NCBI GenBank assembly: GCA_904846145.1 | Contig: CAJGZL010000001.1 | Span: forward strand, 2,480,001-2,544,000 | Reading direction: 5' to 3' | DNA length: 64,000 bases | Source of the DNA: Psychrobacter immobilis | GTDB lineage: Bacteria > Pseudomonadota > Gammaproteobacteria > Pseudomonadales > Moraxellaceae | Shown here: positions 36,896 to 47,300 of the stretch, in pieces | How positions within the stretch are numbered: position 1 is the stretch's first letter | Layout: the number at the start of each line of letters is the position of its first letter | Notes under the pieces: generated by a model | Database searches by the model: none | Told to the model about the DNA's origin: nothing | Seen by the model: only the letters and a program-made list of their open reading frames with translations | Made by a program: the position numbers and the translations under genes

Positions 36896-37855
36896 TTACA
36901 TAGTAGACGTCACATTAATGTCAGGAGCTGGAATATTCCAAATATAAAATTTACCATCTTCAACTAATTTGATCTGTTGCTTTAATATAGGGTTATTAGG
37001 GTTTTGGCGCTCAAGGCGACGCAGTCGCTCCAAAGCTTGGCTACGACGATCACTTAATAAATCAGACTGAGCAAGACTCTGTTCTGCTTCGGTATATCCA
37101 AGCGCGACCGCACGATCTAGATATTTTTGCCCCTCTTTAAAGCCGCCGCCCTCAGCGAGCATCATCCCATACAAAAAGTTGGCTTCACCGCTATCCGCTT
37201 TTCTCTTGATAGCGCGATCCACATACTGACTACCGCGTACGGCAAAGTCAGTTCCTAAGTCTAAGTTACGCCCCATGCCGTTAAGTTTTGCTGCGCGGAT
37301 GAGCACATCATAAGAGGCATCAGGCGCTTTGGCGTACGGATCGATCCACTCTGATAAAGCTTTAATTTTTTCACGCGCATTATAGCGCTGAGTACGATTA
37401 GGGAAGTTTGGCGGATAATGACGGGCGTTAGGAGAAACATCTTCGATAAAATCATCAAGCAAGCTGACATCTATCTGCTGATTGCCACGAGTATCTTGAT
37501 CAATGAGTATTGTTTTGATGAAACTAACATCAGAGATAAGCGCTTGCGGCACTGGAATATTGGCCAGTTGACCAAGGCTAATGTCAATACCTGTCGCGGT
37601 AATAGGACCTGGCTGATAAAGACGTGTTGATGGCACAGCGGCATTATTAGCGGCTAATTGCTCTGGCGTCAATTGTGCTGGAGTAGCCGTTGTGCTCGGC
37701 TGAACACGACGAACAACACGCTTACTTGAGTCAGTGGCGCTAGGAACGGCAAGAGTATCGTTTGGCGCGGCACTAGCTGGCACGGCAAACATAATGCTGC
37801 AAGCAGTAGCTAGAGCCGTAAGGGTTGCAAATTTATGATAAGTTGAGTGACTCAT
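36896..37855 (-). CDS. Secreted protein with Sel1/TPR-like repeats, unknown function
   Basis: A 319-aa protein from ATG 37855 (AAGG upstream) with a signal peptide (to ASAA near residue 32). The mature N-terminal part is Ala/Thr/Pro-rich. The middle carries ALSEWIDPYAKAPDASYDVLIRAAKLNGMGRNLDLGTDFAVRGSQYVDRAIKRKADSGEANFLYGMMLAEGGGFKEGQKYLDRAVALGYTEAEQSLAQ, written here as several short elements: ANFLYGMMLAEGGGFKEG and KYLDRAVALGYTEAEQSLA resemble Sel1/TPR helix pairs used for protein contact. A longer upstream start at 37999 exists but would put a hydrophobic tail before the signal peptide. Function not known. Confidence 0.7.
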   Translation of the reverse strand: MSHSTYHKFATLTALATACSIMFAVPASAAPNDTLAVPSATDSSKRVVRRVQPSTTATPAQLTPEQLAANNAAVPSTRLYQPGPITATGIDISLGQLANIPVPQALISDVSFIKTILIDQDTRGNQQIDVSLLDDFIEDVSPNARHYPPNFPNRTQRYNAREKIKALSEWIDPYAKAPDASYDVLIRAAKLNGMGRNLDLGTDFAVRGSQYVDRAIKRKADSGEANFLYGMMLAEGGGFKEGQKYLDRAVALGYTEAEQSLAQSDLLSDRRSQALERLRRLERQNPNNPILKQQIKLVEDGKFYIWNIPAPDINVTSTM

Positions 37856-38113
37856 ATTATAAGATACCTTTATTAGTATGACTAAAAAATTAGTATGATT
37901 AAAAATTAGCAGGGTTAAAATAGGATTAATAAGGTCTAACTGAGCAAGAATTATTAACAAATTATCAGTACCGTAGCAAACTATTATAAGGCCACTCAAT
38001 AGTGAGTTTGTTATTAATATCTTACTACTATAACTTCACTACTAGGTCAATTTTTGACAAGCACAAATAATTTGAAGATACTTATATACTTTAAAAATAC
38101 TAAGAATAATGTC

Positions 38114-38758
38114 CTAGAAGTGATAAGACGCCTTCTTCATACAATCAGCAAGCAAGCGCATAGTGTAACGCACAGGTGGTGACAAAGCGGCGCCGCCACT
38201 TTGTAGTGCAAGCTCTCGGTGGTGTAGCTCCTCGATATCCATTTGTGCTAATATTTCGCGCGAGCGCTGATCTTGCAGTGGTAAGCGGCCAATATGATCT
38301 TGTAGATGCTCGCTCACTTGCGCTTCGGTTTCAGCGACAAACCCTAAGCTAAACTCATTAGATATCGCGCCTGCAACCGCACCAAGACCAAACGACATGC
38401 CGTACCACAAAGGCGTGAAGATACTAGGATGACTACCTAGCTCACCGAGACGAGTCTCACACCAAACCAAGTGATCTACCTCCTCTGCCGCTGAGTTTTG
38501 CATCGCTTGTTTGACGTCACTATTTTTGGCTGCGAACCCCTGACCATGATATAGACCTTGAGCGCAGACCTCGCCTGTATGGTTGATGCGCATAAGACCT
38601 GCCACATGCCGTGATTCAGTGATACTCAGCTCAGGGATACTATCGTTGCTGACGGGCAGCGGGCGAGTGCTAGGATTAGAGCGTGGTACGATTGCTCGTA
38701 GCGCTTGGTCAACGCCAAGCAATAAATGATCCATCTTCGATAAAGTGCGCAAACTCAT
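38114..38758 (-). CDS. coq7: 2-polyprenyl-3-methyl-6-methoxy-1,4-benzoquinone monooxygenase (Coq7 type)
   Basis: Coq7 is a di-iron hydroxylase acting late in ubiquinone synthesis, alternative to UbiF. The 214-aa protein carries the ferritin-like metal-ligand motifs AGLMRINHTGEVCAQGLYHGQ, AEEVDHLVWCETRLGEL, FVAETEAQVSEHLQDHIG and IEELHHRELALQ. AGGAG precedes the ATG. It supplies the quinone used by the bd oxidase encoded earlier in the window, though the two loci are not linked by operon. Confidence 0.95.
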   Translation of the reverse strand: MSLRTLSKMDHLLLGVDQALRAIVPRSNPSTRPLPVSNDSIPELSITESRHVAGLMRINHTGEVCAQGLYHGQGFAAKNSDVKQAMQNSAAEEVDHLVWCETRLGELGSHPSIFTPLWYGMSFGLGAVAGAISNEFSLGFVAETEAQVSEHLQDHIGRLPLQDQRSREILAQMDIEELHHRELALQSGGAALSPPVRYTMRLLADCMKKASYHF

Positions 38759-39036
38759 AATAAACTCCTACTACTAACAAATAATAGCTTTTTAATTTTA
38801 ATAACATTTTAAGCGTATCGATCAAGCGTATTTCGAGCACCTTTTAAACACTTTTCAAAAACAGTTACGCTGAATAAAACAGGCTTTACTATAGCAAACC
38901 TTAGCCAATATCAGCATAGCAATTATGTACTTAGGGGTTCGTTTAACGCTTATAGCTATATATGCTAATAAGCGCTCTTTATGCTTTTTTTACGTCTTAT
39001 TTGTGCCTTTTTTACACTTTTCTTTTAAGCTACCTA

Positions 39037-40392
39037 TTAGTCATCATGACGTTGGCTAGCGCTATCTTCAGTATCAGTATCATGTGTTTGGATAACAGCA
39101 TGCTGAAGATGTTTATTGAGCTTTAAGTATAAGAATAATCCGAAGACTATATTTAGTAGACCAGTAATCAAAAACAGCTGCGGCAAAGACATAGCCAAAG
39201 TATTTAGCACCACGATAGCAAATATGGCCGAGGTCACCATAAAGATGGCATTGAAAATATTATTCGCACCAATGATACGCGCACGATGGCTTTTTGGTGC
39301 ATAGGCTTGCATAGAAGCGTATAGAGGCACAATGTAGAGACCACCACTAAAGCCTAAAAAGAACAAATCTACAAATACGCGCCAGCTGCCTGTTATATCC
39401 AACAAACCGCCGATACCTAGCAGAGTATCACCGGTATCTATGTTCAATCCTGACAGCGAAAAATAAAGATCGATAGCAAATATACTCAACCCTGCGATAC
39501 CAAAAGGTAGCAAGCGCAAGCTGACTTGGTTTTTGGTCAGAGTCTTACATAATAGCGAGCCGATAGATACACCGACTGAAAATAGCGTCAATAAAAAAAT
39601 AACGATGGACTCATCGCCTTGTAGGATAACTTTGCTGACCTCTGGCGTCTGAGTCAAAAACGTCGCTCCATAAAACCAAAACCAGCTATTACCTAAGATG
39701 ACAAAAAATAAGAACGGTAACGAATATAAGTATTTTACGGTCGCCACGCTAGTGGTAAAAATATTCCAATTTACTTTGAGATCAGGCTGCATCGCAGGCG
39801 TCACTGGGATAAAACGCGCTGCCATGTAACCTAACACTGCCACGATCAACACTGTAGCGCTGATCCAATACAGCGACTGAGGCAACTGCGTTAATACCCC
39901 AGCGATAATCATACCGAGTAATATCGCTAATGACGTACCCATTTGAAATAAACCGTTAGCGCCGACCAGCTCATCCTTTTTCATGGCTTGCGGTAGATAG
40001 GCGTATTTAATTGGGCCAAAAAAAGTAGAATGAGTGCCCATTAAAAACAGCGCCACAAAAAGCAGTGGATACCATTCAAAGATAAAACCTATTGCAGCCA
40101 CTGCCATGATAACGAGCTCAAGCAGCTTGACAAAACGCGTCAGCTTAGACTTCTCAAACTTATCGGCGAGCTGACCTGCCAAGGCTGAGAATAAAAAATA
40201 GGGCAAGATAAATAGCATAGCCGCCAAATTGTTCAAAATACTGACTTCGACCCCAAGCTGACTGGCAGCGGTATAAGTTAGTACTAATATCAAGGCTTGC
40301 TTAAAGACATTATCGTTGAAGGCACCCAAAAACTGAGTAAAAAACATCGCACTAAAGCGCTTGCGCTTAAATAATTGAAACTGACTGGCCAT
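39037..40392 (-). CDS. MFS transporter, LplT-like
   Basis: A 451-aa polytopic protein with about 12 membrane segments. It starts MASQFQLFKRKRFSAMFFTQFLGAFNDNVFKQAL, a pattern seen in LplT-type lysophospholipid flippases and in the MFS part of acyltransferase fusions. AGGAG lies 6 nt before ATG 40392, so this start is chosen over an upstream TTG. A conserved GTHSTFFGPIKYAYLPQ segment supports the same subgroup. The ligand cannot be assigned with certainty; lysophospholipid import is a reasonable guess. It stands alone between coq7 and tamA. Confidence 0.8.
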   Translation of the reverse strand: MASQFQLFKRKRFSAMFFTQFLGAFNDNVFKQALILVLTYTAASQLGVEVSILNNLAAMLFILPYFLFSALAGQLADKFEKSKLTRFVKLLELVIMAVAAIGFIFEWYPLLFVALFLMGTHSTFFGPIKYAYLPQAMKKDELVGANGLFQMGTSLAILLGMIIAGVLTQLPQSLYWISATVLIVAVLGYMAARFIPVTPAMQPDLKVNWNIFTTSVATVKYLYSLPFLFFVILGNSWFWFYGATFLTQTPEVSKVILQGDESIVIFLLTLFSVGVSIGSLLCKTLTKNQVSLRLLPFGIAGLSIFAIDLYFSLSGLNIDTGDTLLGIGGLLDITGSWRVFVDLFFLGFSGGLYIVPLYASMQAYAPKSHRARIIGANNIFNAIFMVTSAIFAIVVLNTLAMSLPQLFLITGLLNIVFGLFLYLKLNKHLQHAVIQTHDTDTEDSASQRHDD

Positions 40393-40680
40393 AAGTGCTC
40401 CTACAAGCATATAACGTCTAGTGGTTTGGGCAAGCTTTTAGAGATTTAAATAAGCTTTAAATAAATAATAGTTAGCACTATCAAAAACTTATCTAAATAT
40501 AAGATAGGTTTTATTATTATAAGGCCGTATAATAGCAAGGGTTTGCAATAAAAACCTGTTTTCGATGCTATGATTTAATATTTAACTCAGTTATTATTTG
40601 CAAGCTTTAACAGATATTAACTGAAATTCAATACTTATGAGCTAATTTATGCCAAATGAAGTGATAGGAAATAAGTCATT

Positions 40681-43600
40681 ATGAATCATCCGTCTAAAGC
40701 TTCATTACTTGGTGTAGATCATCTACCAACTACTCATACTATAGCGTTGTCAAACCGCTCTTGCACTCGGTATTTGCTTGCGTCTTATCCGCGTAAGCAT
40801 TTTGCTAGATCCGCTTTATTTACCGCCCTTGCTAGCAGTTTAGGTCTAGTGATAACCATGACGCCAGCAATGGCGGCTGATAATGCTAACAGCAATATTA
40901 ACAGTAATGCCAATAACATCGTTAAGAGTGATGCATCTCTCACTACCAAAGCCGATATAGATGATGACACGGTACTAGATGCCTTACGTCTAAAAAACGC
41001 AGTCGAAAAGGGTATTATTGATCGCTCGGTATTAGAAGAGTACAACCAACAGAATATAAACAACAACGGCAAAGGTAATAGCACTACTCGCAATGAAGTT
41101 ATAAGCAATAATAGCGATAGTATTAATGCTGGTAATGAAACTGCTCTCTCAGAGCAACAGCTACAACAACAAGCGCAGCAAATACAGCGAAGCGGCTATC
41201 AGATGATGACCCCTGAGCAGATTGAGAGTGAGCTTGCAGCGCTTGATATTTTAGATAATCAGCAAGACGCTGTTTCTAATGATTATAATAATGACTCTGA
41301 CAACAGTGGTTTTGACAGTAGTCTCAATGACGATATCTTTACTAGTGGTAACGATTTTGACGCACCTATCGCTACTTTAGATAGCGCTCAGCCACCTATT
41401 GGGTTTGACAGTGAGCTTGATCAAGCCAGCTTGCCGACGCCTAGTAACCTTGAAACCCTAAATATGCCTCAGGATCAGCAAGATGTCGAGGAAGTGGCTG
41501 AGATTATGGCCCGCCCTATTCAAGTCAGTGATGCTGTCAGTAGTGGGCAAGTAGACCCTAGCGCCGATATCACTCAACAAGCCCGTCCTGAGCAAGCTTT
41601 GGCGCAGCAACAAGGTAAGCCTGTTACAGGCGCTGGTAATCAGACCCAAGATATTCAGGCACAAGCTGGCGCAGGTAGAGTACCTGATATCGTTGACAAT
41701 GGTGACCAAGCGACGCCCGATAATACGTTAGATCCTGATGATTACTTACCAGAGTACCAAGTGGCGACGGATGAGCAAGCGCTGAGCGAAGGCGTTGAGC
41801 AGGCCAACAAGCCCAAGCTCAGTGCCCGTAACTCTGAGAGCCTTGTTAAACGCGCTTACAATAAACTATTCAATGGTGGCGTTGTTGCCTTGCCGCACGT
41901 TGAGACTACCGTCTATCTGCAACAAGCGGCTACCGATAAAAATGGCGTTAGCACCACAACACTGATTAAAGCGGATAAAGATATTCAACCGATAAACAAT
42001 ATCAAAGCGGCCTTGGATGACACTACCGTACAATCAGTGGTTGACTTTACCGCAGCACTACCACGCTTGCGTCAATCTGCATTGGATGCTGCTCGCGCTG
42101 TTGGCTACTATGATATTAGCTTAAAATTGCGCCAGTCTAATAGCGATACTATCGATGTCATTATTGAAAAGCTTGGTGAGCCAGTACGGGTGGATAGTCG
42201 CATAGTGGATATTCGTGGCGCGGGTATCGAGCAACCTGAATTCAAAGAGCTTGAGACCAAGCTTGCACCGCAAGAAGGCGATATTTTCAATCATCGTGTT
42301 TACAAGAATAGCAAAGCGGCTCTTGAGTCACTGAGCAACACTTATGGCTATTTTGACCAGTATTGGCTCAATAAATCAGTGGATGTTATCTTGCCTGATA
42401 ATACTGCTGATGTGTCGCTGGTGTACAATACAGGTGATCGTTATGAGTTTGACGAGGTGGTGTTCTTTACTTATGATAAGGCCACAAATACTCTCACTCG
42501 AGATCCTGCCAAATTGCCTGTTGAACTAAGTTTATTACAGCAGATGTTCGACTTTGAGGCGGGCGATCCTTTTTATCGTCCATCTATTACCAAGTTTGGT
42601 AATGACTTATCCGCCACGCGCTACTTTAATACCGTAAACGTAGAATCCATCTTACCAGCTGATGCTCGCAGTGCCGCCAGCACTTTAGCGTTCGATAATG
42701 TACCTGCCAATAGCGAGAGCGACTTAGATCCTGATGTCGATAGCGATCAGACTATTAGCAATAGTAATAACAGCAGTAACGACAATAGTAATACGACTTT
42801 AGGCCAAGCTAGTAGCGCGGATAACACTACCGATGAGAATGCTGGTACTGGTACAGTTATAGCGGGTAGCGCCAGTTCAGACAATGCAGCAATCGGTGAT
42901 CCCGCTGATATCGCCCCTATTGAATTTGAAGTTGATGAGCAAACGAGCGAGAAGCTACAAGCAATTAAGCAAAAAGCAACGCGCTTAATCCAGCTACCTA
43001 ATAATCGAGTACTGGATGAAAAAGAGGAGGAGGCGCAAAACTTCTTAGGTAAAATAAGTGACTCTATTAGTAACGTGGTTAAAAAGATCATTCCTGATGA
43101 AGAAAGAGCCTTTAGGGATGAAAATTTTGTACCGCCAACTTTAGAGGGTCGTATCACTCCAGCACAAGTCAAAGAAAATAAAAAAGTACCCCTGTATGTG
43201 TTTGTATCTTCCGATAAGCCACGCGATGCCCAAGTGGGCTTAGGTTATGGCACGGATACAGGGGTGCGTGCCACGGGTAAGATTGATTATAACTTGATCA
43301 ATCGCCAGGGTTATCAGGCAGGGGCTGAGGTTGAGCTTTCAAGGATTACCAAAAACGCTACGGTCTATGGAAGTCGTCCTTGGAAGCATCCGCTTAATGA
43401 TAAGCTTGAGGCGCGACTGACTTACGAAGAAGAAGTTATTGATAAAGGCGAAAGTACTTTTGATCTGTCGACCCAAACTCTAAAAGCCGCTTTAGCTCGT
43501 AACATTCGTAAAGATAGTGGCTGGAATAGCAGCTATTTTGTCAATTATCGCTTGGACAAACTAGAGTCAGGGGTAGATGAGATTGATTTACAGGACACCC

Positions 43601-44235
43601 CTATAGAATTTATTTTCTCAAAACCTACTCAACAGGCGCTGTTATTTGGTTATGGCATTAATAAGACCGATGTCAATAATGTGATCAATCCTACCAGTGG
43701 TATACGCCAGTATTATAGTATTGAGGGCGGCACTGAGAGCCTAGCGACCGATACCGATATGGCGATTGTCAGAGCAGGGGTCAGCGGTTTATATAGTTTT
43801 GGGGATGACAATAAGCATCAGCTATTGGGTAGTTTTAATACTGGCTATATTTGGGCTGATGACTTTGATAGTGTGCCATATAAGTTGCGCTTTTTTGCAG
43901 GCGGGGATCGGAGCATTCGTGGCTATGATTATGAGAGTCTATCGCCTGTATTTGAATCGCCTTTAACTGATAAGAGCTATCTAACAGGCGGTCAAGTACT
44001 GGCAGTCGGAAGCGCTGAGTATAACTATGAGTTTATCCCTGGCTTTCGAGGCGCAGTATTTACTGATGTAGGTAATGCCTACGACACCGATTTTGACACT
44101 GAAACCAAAGTTGGTGTAGGCGTTGGTATCCGCTGGGCATCGCCAGTTGGCACAGTGCGAGTTGATGTCGCCGCTGGGGTCTCTGAGGAGAGTATTCCTG
44201 TTAGACTGCATTTCTTTATTGGTTCACCTTTATAA
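40681..44235 (+). CDS. tamA: Autotransporter assembly complex TamA-like Omp85 protein, enlarged
   Basis: A 1184-aa outer-membrane protein, about twice E. coli TamA (577 aa). Order: a hydrophobic signal segment after a 40-residue N-region (about residues 42-65, ending TPAMAA), then about 320 residues of Asn/Gln/Asp/Ser-rich low-complexity sequence, then TamA-type POTRA domains (VETTVYLQQAATDKNG; RQSALDAARAVGYYDISLKLRQ; KLAPQEGDIFNH), interrupted by a second Asn/Ser/Asp-rich insert (about residues 665-745), then a 16-strand barrel with the GGDRSIRGYDYESL motif and an aromatic C-terminal end. tamB follows at once, as in other proteobacteria. The complex aids insertion of some outer-membrane proteins and is linked to phospholipid transport. 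Confidence 0.9.
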   Translation: MNHPSKASLLGVDHLPTTHTIALSNRSCTRYLLASYPRKHFARSALFTALASSLGLVITMTPAMAADNANSNINSNANNIVKSDASLTTKADIDDDTVLDALRLKNAVEKGIIDRSVLEEYNQQNINNNGKGNSTTRNEVISNNSDSINAGNETALSEQQLQQQAQQIQRSGYQMMTPEQIESELAALDILDNQQDAVSNDYNNDSDNSGFDSSLNDDIFTSGNDFDAPIATLDSAQPPIGFDSELDQASLPTPSNLETLNMPQDQQDVEEVAEIMARPIQVSDAVSSGQVDPSADITQQARPEQALAQQQGKPVTGAGNQTQDIQAQAGAGRVPDIVDNGDQATPDNTLDPDDYLPEYQVATDEQALSEGVEQANKPKLSARNSESLVKRAYNKLFNGGVVALPHVETTVYLQQAATDKNGVSTTTLIKADKDIQPINNIKAALDDTTVQSVVDFTAALPRLRQSALDAARAVGYYDISLKLRQSNSDTIDVIIEKLGEPVRVDSRIVDIRGAGIEQPEFKELETKLAPQEGDIFNHRVYKNSKAALESLSNTYGYFDQYWLNKSVDVILPDNTADVSLVYNTGDRYEFDEVVFFTYDKATNTLTRDPAKLPVELSLLQQMFDFEAGDPFYRPSITKFGNDLSATRYFNTVNVESILPADARSAASTLAFDNVPANSESDLDPDVDSDQTISNSNNSSNDNSNTTLGQASSADNTTDENAGTGTVIAGSASSDNAAIGDPADIAPIEFEVDEQTSEKLQAIKQKATRLIQLPNNRVLDEKEEEAQNFLGKISDSISNVVKKIIPDEERAFRDENFVPPTLEGRITPAQVKENKKVPLYVFVSSDKPRDAQVGLGYGTDTGVRATGKIDYNLINRQGYQAGAEVELSRITKNATVYGSRPWKHPLNDKLEARLTYEEEVIDKGESTFDLSTQTLKAALARNIRKDSGWNSSYFVNYRLDKLESGVDEIDLQDTPIEFIFSKPTQQALLFGYGINKTDVNNVINPTSGIRQYYSIEGGTESLATDTDMAIVRAGVSGLYSFGDDNKHQLLGSFNTGYIWADDFDSVPYKLRFFAGGDRSIRGYDYESLSPVFESPLTDKSYLTGGQVLAVGSAEYNYEFIPGFRGAVFTDVGNAYDTDFDTETKVGVGVGIRWASPVGTVRVDVAAGVSEESIPVRLHFFIGSPL

Positions 44236-44342
44236 TGCTGGTCGTTAAAGGAAGCTATTTAACTTGCCTTAAGCAAAACCAGCCCTAAGCAAACATGTTA
44301 ATCGTTGATTAGTTATGATATTTTTTACTGCAGTTGAGTGTC

Positions 44343-47300
44343 ATGTTGCCTGATAATACTACGCCTCCTAAAGATCCAATGCAAGATCCAGCACAAAGAG
44401 ATGCACGTGCACTGCGCCGTTGGTATCCGCTATCGTTCTTGATCAAACTATTGATCTTGATCCTTATCGTCTTCGTGATTATGTTTGCGGTGTTCTTTTA
44501 TCTGGCAGGCACAGACTCTGGTACCAAGTTTTTACTGGATAAAGTAAGCGCTGAGACAGGCATTGAGTTCAAGTATGGTAGTGGTAATTTGCGCGATGGT
44601 ATCTGGGTGACTGATATCGATATCGAAGCGACAGATGATCTTGAGATAGTAGTCGATAAAGCTTATGTAAAAATAGGCTGGCGTGCGCTGTTTGCCAAAG
44701 AAGTGCATTTACGTGATGCTAATATTCAGCGTATTGAGATTATCAACAAGAAGCCACCGACTGGTGAGCCGTTTGATTATAAAACCCTTCAACTACCTGT
44801 CAATTTGCGCTTTGATCAGGCAAAAATAAAAACCATCGTCTATAACCAAGTGACCAAAGAGCCGGTTATTATCCATGATATTGATGCTCGCGATCTAACT
44901 TGGGTCGATACCAAAGTTTCCGTTGGCCGCGGCAGGTTACGCTACGCCGATATTGTCAAAATTAACGCGCTAAAAGGTAGTATTGATCTGCAAGGTGATT
45001 ATCCGTTAGATCTGAGCGCTATCGTTGAAGTTAGTGGGTTAGAAAAAGCTTATGTAGACCCACTCAATATTACGGCAACGGGCACCTTAAAGCGTACCGT
45101 AGGTAAAGTACGTAGCCGTTATAATGAGGGTGATGTACGCGGCGATATCATCATCCAAGGATTATCTAGCGATGCGCCATTCCAAGCCAAACTGCAATGG
45201 GATGACCTGCTTATCCCTTATGCAGACGTGCAAGATATTCATCTCAAAGAAGGAGTGCTAAACGCCTCAGGGGTCTTATCTGAGATACGTCTGCGCATCA
45301 ATACCGATTTGAGCGCCAAAGATATTCCTTCAGGTCAATATCAAGCACGTGGATTGTTAGTATTAGCGGACAAAAAGCTAAATATTGAACAGCTCAATGC
45401 CAACGTGCCAGCAGGACGGTTATTAGCACAAGGGACTTTAGGTTGGCAAGATAGCTTTGAGGCGAGAATAAGCGCCTTTGGGCGTAATTTTGATATCCGC
45501 CGCGCTATCCCTGAGCAATATAGCGAGTATCAAGCCTATGCACCACAAAAATTAGATGGCAAGCTGGGATTGCACTTTCAGCAAAAAAATATAGCGGGCA
45601 ATTTAGAAGTCGATATCGATTTGCGTCAGCGTGATGGTGAAACTATTGATGCCAATATTGTCCAAGGCAAAAAGCCTGTGCGCTCCAAACAGCCTGCGCC
45701 TTTATTTATAAATGCCCAATGGCAGAATCTTAAGCGCACCGCTATCCCTAATATCGGTAACATCGATAGTCCAAGTGGTCAGGCTGATGTAACGGTTCGT
45801 GGCTCACGGCTGTCTGTCGATGCGGATGCGGTTATTAATGAGCTAAATGCCGCGCCCAAAGGCAATTATGACTTGCAAGTACGTAAGAACGGCAACGTCA
45901 TTGACATTAATCGCTTGAATTATAAAGGAATAGTTGGAGACTTAGCAGGGACAGGCCAAATTCAACTAGCGACCAATCAACGTCCGCTGACCTGGCAGAT
46001 AGATGCTCGTACTACGGGTCTACTCCCTAAGCAGTATCGTCGTGATCTACCGCTTGAGCGCCTGACTGGTAATATTAGCGCGCGCGGCCGCCTGCTAGAT
46101 ATTAGCAAAAACCGTATCAAAGCCCAGCGCCATATCATCAGCTTTAACGATACGGATCTACAAGTTAAGCTGGATGATACGCAAGATAATCGTGGTATAG
46201 GTATTACAGGTGCAGGCGACGCAAAAGTCGATCTTGTTAATGGTGAGCTTTCAGTATTTGATGCGCGTTTTGATGGTCAAATCGACACTGCTGATGTGCC
46301 AAAAGGCAAGCTATCTATCGATGCTGGTGGCAGCGCAAAGCTCATTAACATACGTAAGCTTAATTATGTAGGCGAAGCGGGAGCGGTAAAAGCCAAAGGT
46401 GTTATCGATCTACGTAAAGATCTTGGCTGGCAAGTTAACGGAAGGTTTGATGATTTTGATTTAGGGTATTTTTTACCGAATAACCCTGCTATTTTGACGG
46501 GTGATTTGGTGACCAGCGGCGTGTGGCAATCAGCACCTAAAAACAATTCCAGTACTAATATTAATGCCAGTGCCAAAGGCAAACTACAACGCTTTGCTAT
46601 CAACTTTGATGGAATGCTCGATGCTGAGCAACTACCAGCGGGAAAGCTGACTATCGATGCTAGTGGCGACTCGCAACTGATTCGCCTTAAGCGTTTACGT
46701 CATGTAGGCGCGGCAGGTAGCATCGATGCTAAAGGTACGGTTGATGTACGTCGCGGCATCGCTTGGGATATCAATGCGGTAATGGATCGCTTTAACTTAG
46801 GGTATTTTGTCAAGGATACTCCAAGTGCTATCACAGGCTCGATTGATACTAGTGGTAGTTGGGGTAAAACTCAGCAAGTCATCAACCTAAAACAGATTAA
46901 TTTATCAGGCAATCTAAAGGGTCAGCCACTAAGCGCTAAGGGTAGCTTGTCAGCCAAGCTGAATCTACCTGAGGATATCGCTAGCTACTTTAAGGGTCTG
47001 CAAGCGCAAGATGCTGGGGCGCAATATAAGCAAGTCAATGCGCTGATCGATAGCCTTAATGCGAATGATTTGGTGCTACGCTGGGGGGATAATTATCTGA
47101 CCGCTAATGGCAATGCCAAGCAATTACAGACTAAGATAAATATTACCAGTCTCGATCAGCTCTCAGAAAATCTAGCAGGTAAGGTCGTAGGTGGCGCTAC
47201 TTTGTCTCAGCCTGAGGGCCAAGCATTACCAACGATTTATATTGATTTGGTTGGTGAACGCCTCGCACTACCAGGCTTTATTTTACGCCAAGGCAGTATT

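Noticed and set aside
42747..43172. 141-codon minus-strand ORF opposite tamA
   Set aside because: It is a Leu/Ser-rich mirror of the Asn/Ser-rich coding repeats, with no ribosome site or plausible protein features.
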